NCBI GenBank assembly: GCA_963834725.1
Contig: CAWICN010000001.1
Coordinates: 558,001-622,000, forward strand
Reading direction: 5' to 3'
DNA length: 64,000 nucleotides
From: PALSA-693 sp963834725
Lineage (GTDB): Bacteria > Actinomycetota > Acidimicrobiia > Acidimicrobiales > Palsa-688
The notes under the pieces are model-generated. The model did not search any database, was not told the DNA's origin, and worked only from the letters and a program-made list of their open reading frames with translations. A program made the translations under genes and the position numbers. Shown one piece after another: positions 1-7,916 of this stretch. Position 1 is the stretch's first letter; each line of letters opens with the position of its first letter.

Positions 1-24
1 GGAGCCGGCGACCCGCCGCAAGCA

Positions 25-682
25 CTACGCCAGCCCATAGAGACCGTTTGCGACCATGATCCCTCCCACCACGAGGAGCAGGGAGACAACCAAAACGCGG
101 CCGTGAGCGCGGAGCCATCTGTTGAAGGCAGTCAAATGGTGCCGGGTCTGGCCCGGAGCGAGAGCGTAAAACAGGATCGGCAGCCACACCAGCAAAACGT
201 TGATGACCACCACGATGGTCACGCCCAGAATGGTCAGTGCCACGTCGGCTTGCGCGGTCGCAATGACCTGTACTGCGGCCAGGAAGGTGACTCCCGGAGC
301 GAAGAGGAGGATACCGACCAAGAAGGCACTCGCCGGCGCCGGGTCAGCGGTCATTTTTGACACTATCCCCCTTGACGCCGCCGGCGCTGTCCGGTGCCGG
401 TTGCGGGCGCCTGGCTACCACGGCGCCCACTAGAAGGAGAAGGACGCCAAGTCCCAGCCTGAGGCCGTAGCGCGGCGTATGCTCAGCCGGGTGGCTCAGA
501 TGGGCGCTTCGCAAGATCACCAGAATCACCACGCCGGTGACCAGGCTCATTATCGTCGCGCCGGCCAGGTACGCCAGAGCGGTCAGACGTGGCTTTGCGG
601 AACCCAGATACACGGCGGCTATCAACAACGCGGTTGGCGACAGCGCTGCGAGTAGCGCCAGTCCGGCTGCCTGGGCCAGCAT
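25..682 (-). pseudogene. GAP-family membrane protein, split by a single-base frameshift
   Basis: Two overlapping minus-strand reading frames together make one GAP (Sap, sulfolipid-1-addressing-like) family integral membrane protein of about 220 residues. The first half (682 to 344) starts MLAQAAGLALLAALSPTALL and carries three hydrophobic segments. The second half (363 to 25) has SAFLVGILLFAPGVTFLAAV and three more. The frames meet at a run of five A's (near 354-358). With four A's the protein would read through as GDSVKMTADPAPAS without a break. Family members are lysine-exporter-like six-helix proteins linked to lipid or small-molecule export. The second frame also has its own GTG start at 363, so separate translation cannot be excluded. 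It may be a true pseudogene, a phase-variable tract or a sequencing error. Confidence 0.7.
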
Positions 683-719
683 CAGACGTCCTGTTCGGGC
701 CGGGCCGGCGGGCGCCCTC

Positions 720-902
720 TTACTGGCCCGACGTCAGGGCGGCCTGGAATTTGGCGACTCGCAGCGCGACGAACGGCTCAGCCCAAGTTTGCAAGGTGCC
801 GGACACTCGCTGCTCCATGAACACGCCTTCCAGTTGTCGTGGCGCAAGGCCAAGGCCTCGCCGTCGTCAGAAAAATACACCCTGACCCGATAGTCCTCCC
901 CC
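720..902 (-). pseudogene. Arylsulfatase C-terminal relic (frameshifted)
   Basis: No intact gene lies between the GAP gene and the SHOCT gene. Minus-strand translation gives YFSDDGEALALRHDNWK and then, after a one-base shift near 822-832, VFMEQRVSGTLQTWAEPF and ALRVAKF, ending at a TAA at 720-722. This order (SDDG..ALR.DNWK..FMEQR..GTL..WAEPF..LRVPK) is the conserved C-terminal block of large actinobacterial arylsulfatases, normally about 780 residues. Only about 60 residues remain, the frame is broken (AAGGCG where AAGGGCG would restore it), and sequence to the right of 900 is regulatory rather than coding. I call it a decayed sulfatase gene; it cannot be functional. Confidence 0.7.
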
Positions 903-913
903 GAAGCGGGTGA
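897..913. promoter_or_regulatory. Weak copy of the TCACC-N7-GGTGA palindrome
   Basis: TCCCC-N7-GGTGA matches the palindrome seen upstream of the respiration genes with one arm mismatch. It sits at the junction of the sulfatase relic and the promoter region of the SHOCT gene. No TAnnnT box lies 22 bp downstream, so it is a secondary or degenerate site at best. Confidence 0.3.
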
Positions 914-955
914 GAGGAACCCGGCCGGGGAGTCGGTCGTTGCCTGCTCCCGAAA

Positions 956-1000
956 TCGCCCGGATAGGGTGAGCCGACCCGATCCATTCGGTCTTATGTT
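956..1000 (+). promoter_or_regulatory. Palindromic operator plus -10 box upstream of SHOCT gene
   Basis: The palindrome TCGCC-N7-GGTGA is at 956-972. Exactly 22 bp later is TATGTT (995-1000), a good -10 hexamer. If transcription starts near 1007 the palindrome is centred near -43, the position of a class II activator site. The 5' leader before the GTG at 1105 would be about 100 nt. Confidence 0.55.
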
Positions 1001-1104
1001 GTGGCTGACCGACCGGGTCGGGAGCGCACGCCCCCGGGATGCCCGTCGATGCCGGTCTCGCGTTACTACAGACGATTGCATCCGGGCCGAGGAGGAGAGA
1101 GCCG

Positions 1105-1497
1105 GTGGCTGCCTACGATTATCCGCTTCTGGGTGTTTTCTGGACCCTTCTCGAAATCTTTGCCTTCGTTATCTGGATCTGGCTGTTGATCGTGGTGTTC
1201 AGCGACATCTTTCGCAGTCACGACCTGGGTGGTGTGGCCAAGACCCTGTGGGTCCTCTTCGTCCTGTTTGTACCGCTGTTAGGGGTCCTGATCTATCTCA
1301 TCGCCCGCGGCGGCAGTATGGGGGAGCGGGCCGCGGAGCAAGCCCAACGCCGGGATGAGGCCTTCCGGGCCTACGTGCAGCAGACCGCCGCCACACCGAA
1401 CGCGACCGATGAGCTGACGAAGCTGGCCGACCTCAAGGCGTCGGGCGCTATCACCGAGGAAGAGTTCCAGGCGGCCAAGCAGAAGGCACTTACCTGA
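1105..1497 (+). CDS. SHOCT and PLDc_N-type two-helix membrane protein
   Basis: A 130-residue protein starting at GTG 1105, chosen because GAGGAGGAGAG at about 1089-1099 is a strong ribosome site. Longer in-frame starts lack one. It begins AAYDYPLLGVFWTLLEIFAF with two membrane helices (about residues 10-35 and 45-65), the phospholipase-D N-terminal-like (PLDc_N) hairpin. A charged linker follows, then a C-terminal SHOCT motif: LTKLADLKASGAITEEEFQAAK. SHOCT is a short helical oligomerisation module; the molecular function is unknown. It is the first intact gene of the stress island and lies behind a palindrome/-10 promoter shared with other genes here. A second SHOCT gene lies at 10890. Confidence 0.85.
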   Translation: MAAYDYPLLGVFWTLLEIFAFVIWIWLLIVVFSDIFRSHDLGGVAKTLWVLFVLFVPLLGVLIYLIARGGSMGERAAEQAQRRDEAFRAYVQQTAATPNATDELTKLADLKASGAITEEEFQAAKQKALT

Positions 1498-1533
1498 GGC
1501 TCGAGGCAGATCAGGTCGAGCCAAGCGCTTCGA

Positions 1534-1552
1534 ATCTCAACGTAGTTGAGAT
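1534..1552. repeat. Perfect 8-bp inverted repeat upstream of the GH15 gene
   Basis: ATCTCAAC-GTA-GTTGAGAT lies 37 bp after the SHOCT stop and 82 bp before the GH15 start. It has no T-tract, so an operator is as likely as a terminator. It is unrelated to the TCACC/GGTGA palindrome. Confidence 0.4.
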
Positions 1553-1633
1553 CTGAAGCACTAAGCGAAACTGGACCGAGATCCAACGGCAAATGTGGAC
1601 GGTCCGAAATGTAGATAGGGAGATGAAAGGACA

Positions 1634-3586
1634 ATGGCAAACGAGGCTTCAAAGAAGCGTCCGGTTACGTCGCCGCCGGCATCGGCAACGCCTGCACCGG
1701 GCTCGGTTACCCAGCCGGACCGTGATCAGCTCGATGGCGGGTTCCCGCCTATCGCTGAGTATGGCTTCCTCTCGGACTGCGAAACCAGCTGTCTGGTGGC
1801 TCCGGATGGATCCGTGGAGTGGCTCTGTGTGCCCCGACCTGATTCACCCAGCGTGTTCGGATCGCTCCTGGATCGCACCGCTGGCCGTTTCCGCTTCGGC
1901 CCGGGCAGCACTCACGTGCCGCATCAGCGCCGCTATGTGCCAGGAACCATGGTCCTGGAGACGACCTGGCATACGCCGACGGGTTGGCTCATTGTCCAGG
2001 ATCTGCTGGTGGTACGGCCAACCGACTGGAAGTCACGGAGACCGAACTACCGCCGGGCTCCGAGCGACTCGGCGGCGACGGGCACCTTGCTGCGCGTCGC
2101 CCATTGCATCGAAGGACACGTCGAAATGCTCATTGACGCCGCACCGAGCTTCGAGTACGGCTCCGTCACCGGCGTCTGGGATTATGACGGCGACGGCTAC
2201 GAGAGCCTGACGGTGCACCCGCCCGCCGGCGACCCCACGCTCCGGGTGACATCCAGCGTGCGGCTAGGGTCGGTCGGAGCCCGATGCTACGGGCGTACCA
2301 GGCTGGACAAGGGCGAGTCGGCATTCGTCGCTCTGTCCTGGGGTGACGCGCCGCTCACCTCTCTGGACGAGGCGCGGGCCCAGCTCGATCACACGGTCAA
2401 GTACTGGCGGGACTGGTTGTCCACCGGTAAGTTCCCGGATCACCCCTGGCGTAGCTATTTGGAGCGCAGCGCCCTTACCTTGAAAGGATTGAGCTACGCG
2501 CCCACGGGCGCCATCATGGCGGCGGCCACCACCTCGCTGCCGGAGACGCCTGGTGGCGCCCGCAACTGGGACTACCGGTATACCTGGATCCGGGACTCGT
2601 CGTTTATGCTGCGCTCGCTGTACCGCCTGGGCTTCGAGTGGGAGGCGCTCGAGTATTTCGCCTTCGTCCTCGAAGCGGTTGGCCGCGGGTCCGCCGGCGA
2701 TTGGGAGCTTCAGATCATGTACGGGATCGGCGGCGAGAAGGACCTGACCGAGCACACCCTCGACTCCCTCACCGGCTACCGGTACTCCCGTCCGGTGCGA
2801 ATTGGCAACGGAGCGTGGGATCAGCGTCAAAACGACGTCTGGGGCATGATCCTGGACGCGGTCGATACCCACATCCGCCAGGGGGCGGCCCAGATCGCCA
2901 AGCACACCTGGGAGGGCGTGGCCAGCCTGGTGGAGGCGGCCATCAAGCACGCCGGCGACCCCGATCAGGGTATCTGGGAGATCCGCGGCGATCCGCAGCA
3001 ATTCACCGCCTCCAAGGTGCTCTGCTGGGTGGCCATGGACCGAGGGAGCGACCTGGCCCGCTCCCGTCACGACGCCAAGCGGGCGGAGGAGTGGCGCCGG
3101 GCCGCCGACGATTTAAAGAGCGAGATCCTCGACAAGGGTGTTGACGAGCGCGGACGCTTTCGCCAGCACTATGGCAACGGCGAGCTCGATGCGTCCTTGT
3201 TGTTGATTCCCATCCTCGGGTTCCTACCTCCGGGCGACGAACGGATCCGCAAGACGGTGCTGGCCATCGCCGACGAGCTGACCGAGGACGGACTCGTCTT
3301 GCGGTACAGAGTGGACACCACCGACACCGGCTTCGAGGGGAAGGAAGGCACTTTTACCATCTGCTCATTCTGGCTGGTGACCGCCCTGGCCATGATCGGG
3401 GAGCAGGAACGAGCCATGACGCTCTGCAAGAAGCTTCTGTCGTTCGCTGGCCCGCTGCAGCTCTACGCGGAGGAGATCGATACCACCACCGGCGAGCACC
3501 TCGGCAACTTCCCGCAGGCCTTCACCCACCTGGCCCTCATCGACGCGTTGGGCCGGCTCATCGACGCCGAGCAGGCATCCGCTTAG
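1634..3586 (+). CDS. Glycoside hydrolase family 15 protein (glucoamylase/trehalase-like)
   Basis: A 650-residue cytoplasmic (no signal peptide) inverting GH15 enzyme, predicted to hydrolyse alpha-glucosidic bonds such as trehalose or maltodextrin ends. The N-terminal beta-sandwich has the family start FLSDCETSCLVAPDGSVEWL. The (alpha/alpha)6 barrel has RNWDYRYTWIRDSSF, the general-acid motif GIWEIRGDPQQF (Glu near 447) and the C-terminal general-base region LYAEEID...GNFPQAFTHLAL (Glu near 610). Length is normal for actinobacterial GH15 trehalases. The start ATG follows GAAAGGA. It is likely cotranscribed with, or close behind, the SHOCT gene. Trehalose versus glucan specificity cannot be told by eye. 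Confidence 0.9.
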   Translation: MANEASKKRPVTSPPASATPAPGSVTQPDRDQLDGGFPPIAEYGFLSDCETSCLVAPDGSVEWLCVPRPDSPSVFGSLLDRTAGRFRFGPGSTHVPHQRRYVPGTMVLETTWHTPTGWLIVQDLLVVRPTDWKSRRPNYRRAPSDSAATGTLLRVAHCIEGHVEMLIDAAPSFEYGSVTGVWDYDGDGYESLTVHPPAGDPTLRVTSSVRLGSVGARCYGRTRLDKGESAFVALSWGDAPLTSLDEARAQLDHTVKYWRDWLSTGKFPDHPWRSYLERSALTLKGLSYAPTGAIMAAATTSLPETPGGARNWDYRYTWIRDSSFMLRSLYRLGFEWEALEYFAFVLEAVGRGSAGDWELQIMYGIGGEKDLTEHTLDSLTGYRYSRPVRIGNGAWDQRQNDVWGMILDAVDTHIRQGAAQIAKHTWEGVASLVEAAIKHAGDPDQGIWEIRGDPQQFTASKVLCWVAMDRGSDLARSRHDAKRAEEWRRAADDLKSEILDKGVDERGRFRQHYGNGELDASLLLIPILGFLPPGDERIRKTVLAIADELTEDGLVLRYRVDTTDTGFEGKEGTFTICSFWLVTALAMIGEQERAMTLCKKLLSFAGPLQLYAEEIDTTTGEHLGNFPQAFTHLALIDALGRLIDAEQASA

Positions 3587-3708
3587 GACAACCAGGCCCG
3601 TCTGTGTCTGGTCGTCAGCTCGACGCAGCCGCATCATTCCGGCCGTAGACGCCATGGCTCGGGCCCGGCAATGGATGCGCCCGACCGGCGGGTGGCAGAA
3701 GGGCTGAG

Positions 3709-5112
3709 ATGGCTACGCCAGCGACGAACAATGTGGCGGCCTTGCTGCGCAGCCGGGGCTATTTGGTGCTGCTTGTGCTCGCGGCTGTCATCGGTGCCCC
3801 GGTCGCGGCCGTGGCCTATTGGTTCCTTTATCTTGTCGTCGATCTTCAGAAGTGGCTGTACAACCCCTCGTACCTTATCAAGTGGCTGGGCTTTCATGGT
3901 GAGCCGATCTGGTGGCCACTCCCTCTGCTTGTGCTGGCCGGAGTCCTGGTCGGCTTGACCATTCGCTATCTTCCCGGCCGGGGCGGACACTCACCGGCGG
4001 ATGGGTTCCAGATGCATGGGCCGCCCTCTCCTCGCCAGATCCCCGGGGTGGCGGTGGCGGCCCTGGCCGGTTTGGCGCTGGGGGCGGTCATCGGACCCGA
4101 GGCCCCGCTCATTGCGCTCGGCGGGGGGCTGGCCGCTGCGGCCGTCCGAAGCATCAAGCGTGATGCTCCTCAGCAGTCCATCACCCTGCTCGGGGGAGCC
4201 GGGAGTTTCGCCGCGCTCAGCACCCTCTTCGGCTCGCCCGTGTCGAGCGCCTTCCTTCTGATGGAGGCTACTGGACTGGGTGGTCCGATGCTGGGATTCG
4301 TCCTGGTGCCCGGGCTGCTGGCGGCCGGGATTGGCGCCCTCGTGTTTGTCGGTTTCGACGCCTGGACCGGGCACGGTGTCGTTTCTCTGGCCATTCCCAA
4401 CCTTCCTCCTTTCGCCCATCCCGACGCGGCCCAATTCGGGTGGGCGATCGTCATCGGCGTCGTCGCCACCTTCGTGGGCTTCGCCATCCACTGGCTGGCC
4501 TTAATCCTGAAGCCTCACATCGAGGCTCGCGTCGTGGTGCTGGTTCCCGTTCTCGGGTTGGTCGTCGGCGGGTTGGCGGTGGTGTATGCGGAGTGGACCG
4601 GCAAGCCGTCGTCGGATGTTCTCTTCTCTGGTCAAACCGCCCTGCCCTCCCTTGTCACCAGCGCCGGGGCGTATTCGCTCGGGGCCCTTCTACTGCTCGT
4701 GGTCTGCAAGGGACTGGCCTACGCCGGCTCATTGAGCGGCTTCCGGGGTGGACCCACCTTTCCCGCCATGTTTGTGGGTGCCGCAGGCGGTATGGCCATG
4801 TCGCACCTTCCCGGCCTACCCGAGGTCGCCGGCGTGGCGATGGGCATGGGGGCCATGCTGTGCGTGATGCTGGGCCTGCCCTTGACCTCGGTGCTCATCA
4901 CCACCATCTTTATGGGATCAGACGGCTTCAGCACCACGCCCCTTGTCATCGTGGCGGTCGTGGTCGCCTACGTGAGCCGGGCCTACCTCTGGCCTGCTCC
5001 TGACAGCGATCTCACGCCGGCGTCCGGTGATAGCGCAGGTGCCACTCCGGCAGCCCCCGTGTCAGTCCCTGTGCCGCCGGCGTCGCCGGCGGCGGGAAGT
5101 CGCTCCGCCTGA
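3709..5112 (+). CDS. ClC-family chloride channel or H+/Cl- antiporter
   Basis: A 467-residue polytopic membrane protein of the voltage-gated ClC family. The canonical GREGP segment appears as GAVIGPEAPLIALGGG (about 127-142); the glutamate there is in the gating position. The GxFxP segment appears as FRGGPTFPAMFVGAAGG (about 345). Its nearest relatives move Cl- or other anions and are often tied to acid resistance. A glycine- and proline-rich tail of about 40 residues follows the last helix. It lies 122 bp after the GH15 gene and just before the cydAB promoter. I saw no copy of the shared palindrome in its upstream gap, so it may be read through from upstream. Confidence 0.88.
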   Translation: MATPATNNVAALLRSRGYLVLLVLAAVIGAPVAAVAYWFLYLVVDLQKWLYNPSYLIKWLGFHGEPIWWPLPLLVLAGVLVGLTIRYLPGRGGHSPADGFQMHGPPSPRQIPGVAVAALAGLALGAVIGPEAPLIALGGGLAAAAVRSIKRDAPQQSITLLGGAGSFAALSTLFGSPVSSAFLLMEATGLGGPMLGFVLVPGLLAAGIGALVFVGFDAWTGHGVVSLAIPNLPPFAHPDAAQFGWAIVIGVVATFVGFAIHWLALILKPHIEARVVVLVPVLGLVVGGLAVVYAEWTGKPSSDVLFSGQTALPSLVTSAGAYSLGALLLLVVCKGLAYAGSLSGFRGGPTFPAMFVGAAGGMAMSHLPGLPEVAGVAMGMGAMLCVMLGLPLTSVLITTIFMGSDGFSTTPLVIVAVVVAYVSRAYLWPAPDSDLTPASGDSAGATPAAPVSVPVPPASPAAGSRSA

Positions 5113-5130
5113 AGCGCCACCACCGGATTC

Positions 5131-5179
5131 TCACCCAATACAGGTGATCCGATGGCGGGAAAAGGCACGCCACCATAAT
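5131..5179 (+). promoter_or_regulatory. Palindromic operator and putative -10 of cydAB
   Basis: TCACC-N7-GGTGA, with two perfect 5-bp arms, is at 5131-5147. CATAAT (5174-5179) is the best -10, giving a 26-bp gap instead of the 22 bp seen at four other promoters. The cydA start is 27 bp further on. Confidence 0.5.
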
Positions 5180-5206
5180 GCCGGTGAACCGGAGGAAGTT
5201 CTGGCC

Positions 5207-6622
5207 ATGACGAACGTCGACCTGTCTCGGATCCAGTTCGCCTCGACAACCATCTACCACTTCTTCTTCGTGCCGGTGACCATCGGACTGGCATTTTTGG
5301 TGGCCATTCTGCAAACCGTGTGGCACCGCTCCGGAGACCCGGAGCAAAAGCGGCTGATCCGCTTCTTCGGCACACTCCTGCTGATCAACGTCGCCATCGG
5401 GGTCGTGACCGGGCTGGTGCAGGAGTTCGAGTTCGGCATGAACTGGTCGGCCTATTCCCGCTTCGTCGGGGGGGTATTCGGCGCCCCGCTGGCCATGGAG
5501 GGCCTGGCCGCCTTCTTCCTCGAGTCAACGTTCCTGGGACTGTGGATCTTCGGCTGGGACCGCCTGCCCAAACGGATCCATCTGGCCTGCATCTGGCTGG
5601 TGGCCGTGGGCAGCGCCTTGTCGGCGGCGTTCATCATGGCCGCCAACTCCTGGATGCAGCACCCGGTGGGCTACAAGCTCAACTCGACCGGCCAGCCCGA
5701 GCTGAACAACATCGTGGCGGTGTTCACCAACCCGGTGTTCTTGTGGGGCTACACCCACATCCTGTTGGCCGCGGCCGTGACCGGGTCGCTGATCATGCTG
5801 GCCGTCTCGGCCTGGCACCTGCGCCGGGGCAGCTCGGTGGACGGGTTCTCCAGGACGGCCCGCCTGTCGCTCGTGGTGCTGGTGCCGGCGATCATCCTGG
5901 CCATGTTCGTGGGCAGCGAACTGGGCGTCGTCGAAGCCAAGTACCAGCCCATGAAGATCGCCGCGGCGGAGGCCCAGTGGACCACCTGCCAGCCCTGCTC
6001 GTTCTCCCTGTTCCAGATCGGCGGGGGCAACGAGGACATGACCCCCACCCAGATCCTGGAAGTCCCCCATCTGTTGTCGCTGCTGGCGACCAACCACTGG
6101 AACGGCCAGGTCCTGGGGCTCACCCCGCTCAACACCCAATACCAGCAGCAGTACGGTCCGGGCAACTATGTGCCCAACGTGTTCATCCAGTACTGGTCCA
6201 TGCGGGTCATGGCCTACATCGCCTCCCTGGTGCTCCTCTTAGCCCTGTGGGGCGGGTGGGCCATCTGGCGAAAACGGCTCGAGCGATCCCGATGGTTCCT
6301 GTTCTTCGCCACCTGGTTCGCCATCGCCCCCTTCTTGATGAACACCGCCGGCTGGCTCTTGACCGAGAACGGCCGCCAACCCTGGATCGTGCAGGGCCTG
6401 ATGCTGACCCACAACGGGGTGTCCCCCGGAGTGACTGCCACCTGGGTCTGGATCACCCTGATCCTGTTCATCCTCATCTACGGGATCCTGGCGGTGGTGG
6501 ACGGCTACCTGATGATTCGCTTCGGGCGCAAAAGCCTGGCCGAGGGCGAGGGCGAGGCACCGGCCGCGCTCCCGGATGGCACCATACCGAGCCCCGCCGA
6601 GACTGTGGTCTTGACGTACTAG
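5207..6622 (+). CDS. cydA: Cytochrome bd ubiquinol oxidase subunit I
   Basis: A 471-residue catalytic subunit of the bd-type terminal oxidase, which oxidises quinol and reduces O2 to water with high oxygen affinity. Start ATG 5207 is preceded by GGAGGAAG and gives the normal N-terminus NVDLSRIQFASTTIYHFFF with the haem-ligand histidine region. Other family marks are GMNWSAYSRFVGGVFGAPLA, MEGLAAFFLESTFLGLW (conserved Glu in the proton path), MQHPVGYK in the Q-loop region and GWLLTENGRQPW near the C-terminus. About nine membrane helices are present. It lies 6 bp before cydB, forming an operon, and is served by the assembly transporter genes cydDC at 17.5-21.2 kb. The island-wide palindrome lies directly upstream. 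Confidence 0.95.
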   Translation: MTNVDLSRIQFASTTIYHFFFVPVTIGLAFLVAILQTVWHRSGDPEQKRLIRFFGTLLLINVAIGVVTGLVQEFEFGMNWSAYSRFVGGVFGAPLAMEGLAAFFLESTFLGLWIFGWDRLPKRIHLACIWLVAVGSALSAAFIMAANSWMQHPVGYKLNSTGQPELNNIVAVFTNPVFLWGYTHILLAAAVTGSLIMLAVSAWHLRRGSSVDGFSRTARLSLVVLVPAIILAMFVGSELGVVEAKYQPMKIAAAEAQWTTCQPCSFSLFQIGGGNEDMTPTQILEVPHLLSLLATNHWNGQVLGLTPLNTQYQQQYGPGNYVPNVFIQYWSMRVMAYIASLVLLLALWGGWAIWRKRLERSRWFLFFATWFAIAPFLMNTAGWLLTENGRQPWIVQGLMLTHNGVSPGVTATWVWITLILFILIYGILAVVDGYLMIRFGRKSLAEGEGEAPAALPDGTIPSPAETVVLTY

Positions 6623-6628
6623 GAGGCC

Positions 6629-7708
6629 GTGATGGGACTGCAAGTCTTCTGGTTCATCGTCATCGCCTTCTTCTGGACGGGATTCTTTATCCTGGAGGGC
6701 TTTGACCTGGGAGTCGGCAGTCTGCACATGGTGGTGGGCCGCACCGACCTCGAACGGCGGGTGGCCATCAACAGCATCGGCCCCTTCTGGGACGGCAACG
6801 AGGTGTGGTTCATCGTGGCCGGAGCAGGGATGTTCGCGGCCTTCCCGGCCTGGTATGCCTCCATGTTCTCCGCCCTGTACCTGGCCCTCATGTTGGTCTT
6901 GATCGCCCTCATCATCCGCGGGGTGTCCTTCGAATATCGCAGCAAGTCCACCAACCCCCGCTGGCGGGCCACCTGGGATTGGACACTGACCATCGGCAGC
7001 GGCGCTCTCCCCCTGCTCCTCGGCATTGGCCTGGGCGATCTCCTCGTCGGGCTACCCCTCAACCAGAACGGCACCTTCACCGGTACCTTCTGGGACCTCT
7101 TCACCGCCTACGGCGTATGGTTCGGCCTCACCCTGACCTCCCTCACCTTGGCGCATGGCGCCATGTACCTCAGCCTCAAGACCACGGGTGCCGTGCAGGC
7201 GCGCGCCGAGCGCCTGGCCGGCCCCCTCGCCGGGATCGCCGTGCTCTTCCTGGCCGGCTTCGGCATCTGGACCCATGTCCAATCCGGCCGCGGTGTGCTG
7301 CCCGCCCCGCTTCAGGTCCTGGCCTGGCTGCTCATCGTGGCCGCCGCCTGGTCAGTGCGCGACGGCCACACCGGCTGGGGGTTCGCCGCCACCACCGCAG
7401 CCATCGCCACCACGCTGGTTTCTTTCTTTGTGGCCCTCTACCCCAACGTCATGGTCTCCACCACGAACAAGAGCTACAACCTGACCGTGGCCAATAGCGC
7501 CGCGGGCCACTACGCCCTGACCGTGATGACCGTCGTGGCGGCCGTCTTCGCCCCCCTGGTCATCGCCTACCAGGCCTGGAGCTACCACGTGTTCCGGGCC
7601 CGGATCACCGGTCCGGCCGCGGCGACCAGCACGGCGGAAGCATCATCAGGCGTTCAAGTGTCGTCGGATCAGAGCGGCGACGGACCGGACCATCAGCCGG
7701 GAGGTTGA
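6629..7708 (+). CDS. cydB: Cytochrome bd ubiquinol oxidase subunit II
   Basis: A 359-residue partner subunit of cytochrome bd. The N-terminus LQVFWFIVIAFFWTGFFILE and the GFDLGVGSLHMVVGRTDLERR and IGPFWDGNEVWFIVAG segments are diagnostic. Eight to nine membrane helices follow, with a short Ser/Gln-rich cytoplasmic tail. The start is GTG 6629, or the adjacent ATG 6632. AGGAGG (6621-6626) overlaps the cydA stop region, showing tight coupling. The gene ends with TTGATGTGA, immediately before a possible tiny reading frame. Confidence 0.95.
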   Translation: MMGLQVFWFIVIAFFWTGFFILEGFDLGVGSLHMVVGRTDLERRVAINSIGPFWDGNEVWFIVAGAGMFAAFPAWYASMFSALYLALMLVLIALIIRGVSFEYRSKSTNPRWRATWDWTLTIGSGALPLLLGIGLGDLLVGLPLNQNGTFTGTFWDLFTAYGVWFGLTLTSLTLAHGAMYLSLKTTGAVQARAERLAGPLAGIAVLFLAGFGIWTHVQSGRGVLPAPLQVLAWLLIVAAAWSVRDGHTGWGFAATTAAIATTLVSFFVALYPNVMVSTTNKSYNLTVANSAAGHYALTVMTVVAAVFAPLVIAYQAWSYHVFRARITGPAAATSTAEASSGVQVSSDQSGDGPDHQPGG

Positions 7709-7709
7709 T

Positions 7710-7781
7710 GTGAACGACACCGACACGAAACCGTGGCCATGGCCCGGCGAGCTCGACGCCATGACCACCGCCCCACCTTGA
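7710..7781 (+). CDS. Possible 23-residue peptide after cydB
   Basis: GTG 7710 opens a short frame ending at TGA 7779-7781, preceded by GGGAGG (7699-7704), which is close to the GTG. The peptide is NDTDTKPWPWPGELDAMTTAPP after the start, soluble and Trp/Pro-rich. It is not CydX-like, because it has no membrane helix. Its stop lies inside the first palindrome copy of the SDR promoter region. It may be a chance frame. Confidence 0.25.
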   Translation: MNDTDTKPWPWPGELDAMTTAPP

Positions 7782-7789
7782 TGGGGTGA
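7773..7789. promoter_or_regulatory. Palindrome copy, distal site before the SDR gene
   Basis: CCACC-N7-GGTGA has one mismatch to a perfect palindrome. It lies 17 bp before a second copy (7807-7823). It has no -10 box at 22 bp, so it may be an auxiliary site for the same regulator. Confidence 0.4.
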
Positions 7790-7806
7790 CATCCGATGCG
7801 GTCAGA

Positions 7807-7851
7807 CCGCCCAGATCGGGTGAGGAGCCCCTCAGCGTCCGGGCTTATCCT
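7807..7851 (+). promoter_or_regulatory. Palindromic operator plus -10 box of the SDR gene
   Basis: CCGCC-N7-GGTGA at 7807-7823 is followed after exactly 22 bp by TATCCT (7846-7851). The predicted start of transcription is near 7858 and the SDR ATG is at 7917. Confidence 0.55.
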
Positions 7852-7916
7852 CTCAAACCAGGGCCGCCGACGGGGATCGCGGGAAACGCAACCTCTCATT
7901 GCCAAAGGAGAAGGCG

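Noticed and set aside
956..972. CRP/FNR-type binding site
   Set aside because: The arms are in the opposite sense (CACC...GGTG) from CRP (GTGA...TCAC), and FNR arms (TTGAT) are absent.
734..1081. A 115-residue minus-strand protein
   Set aside because: Its C-terminal part is the out-of-frame edge of the sulfatase relic and the rest covers promoter sequence.
7710..7781. A CydX-like third subunit after cydB
   Set aside because: The peptide has no membrane helix, which CydX requires. Kept only as a low-confidence small frame.
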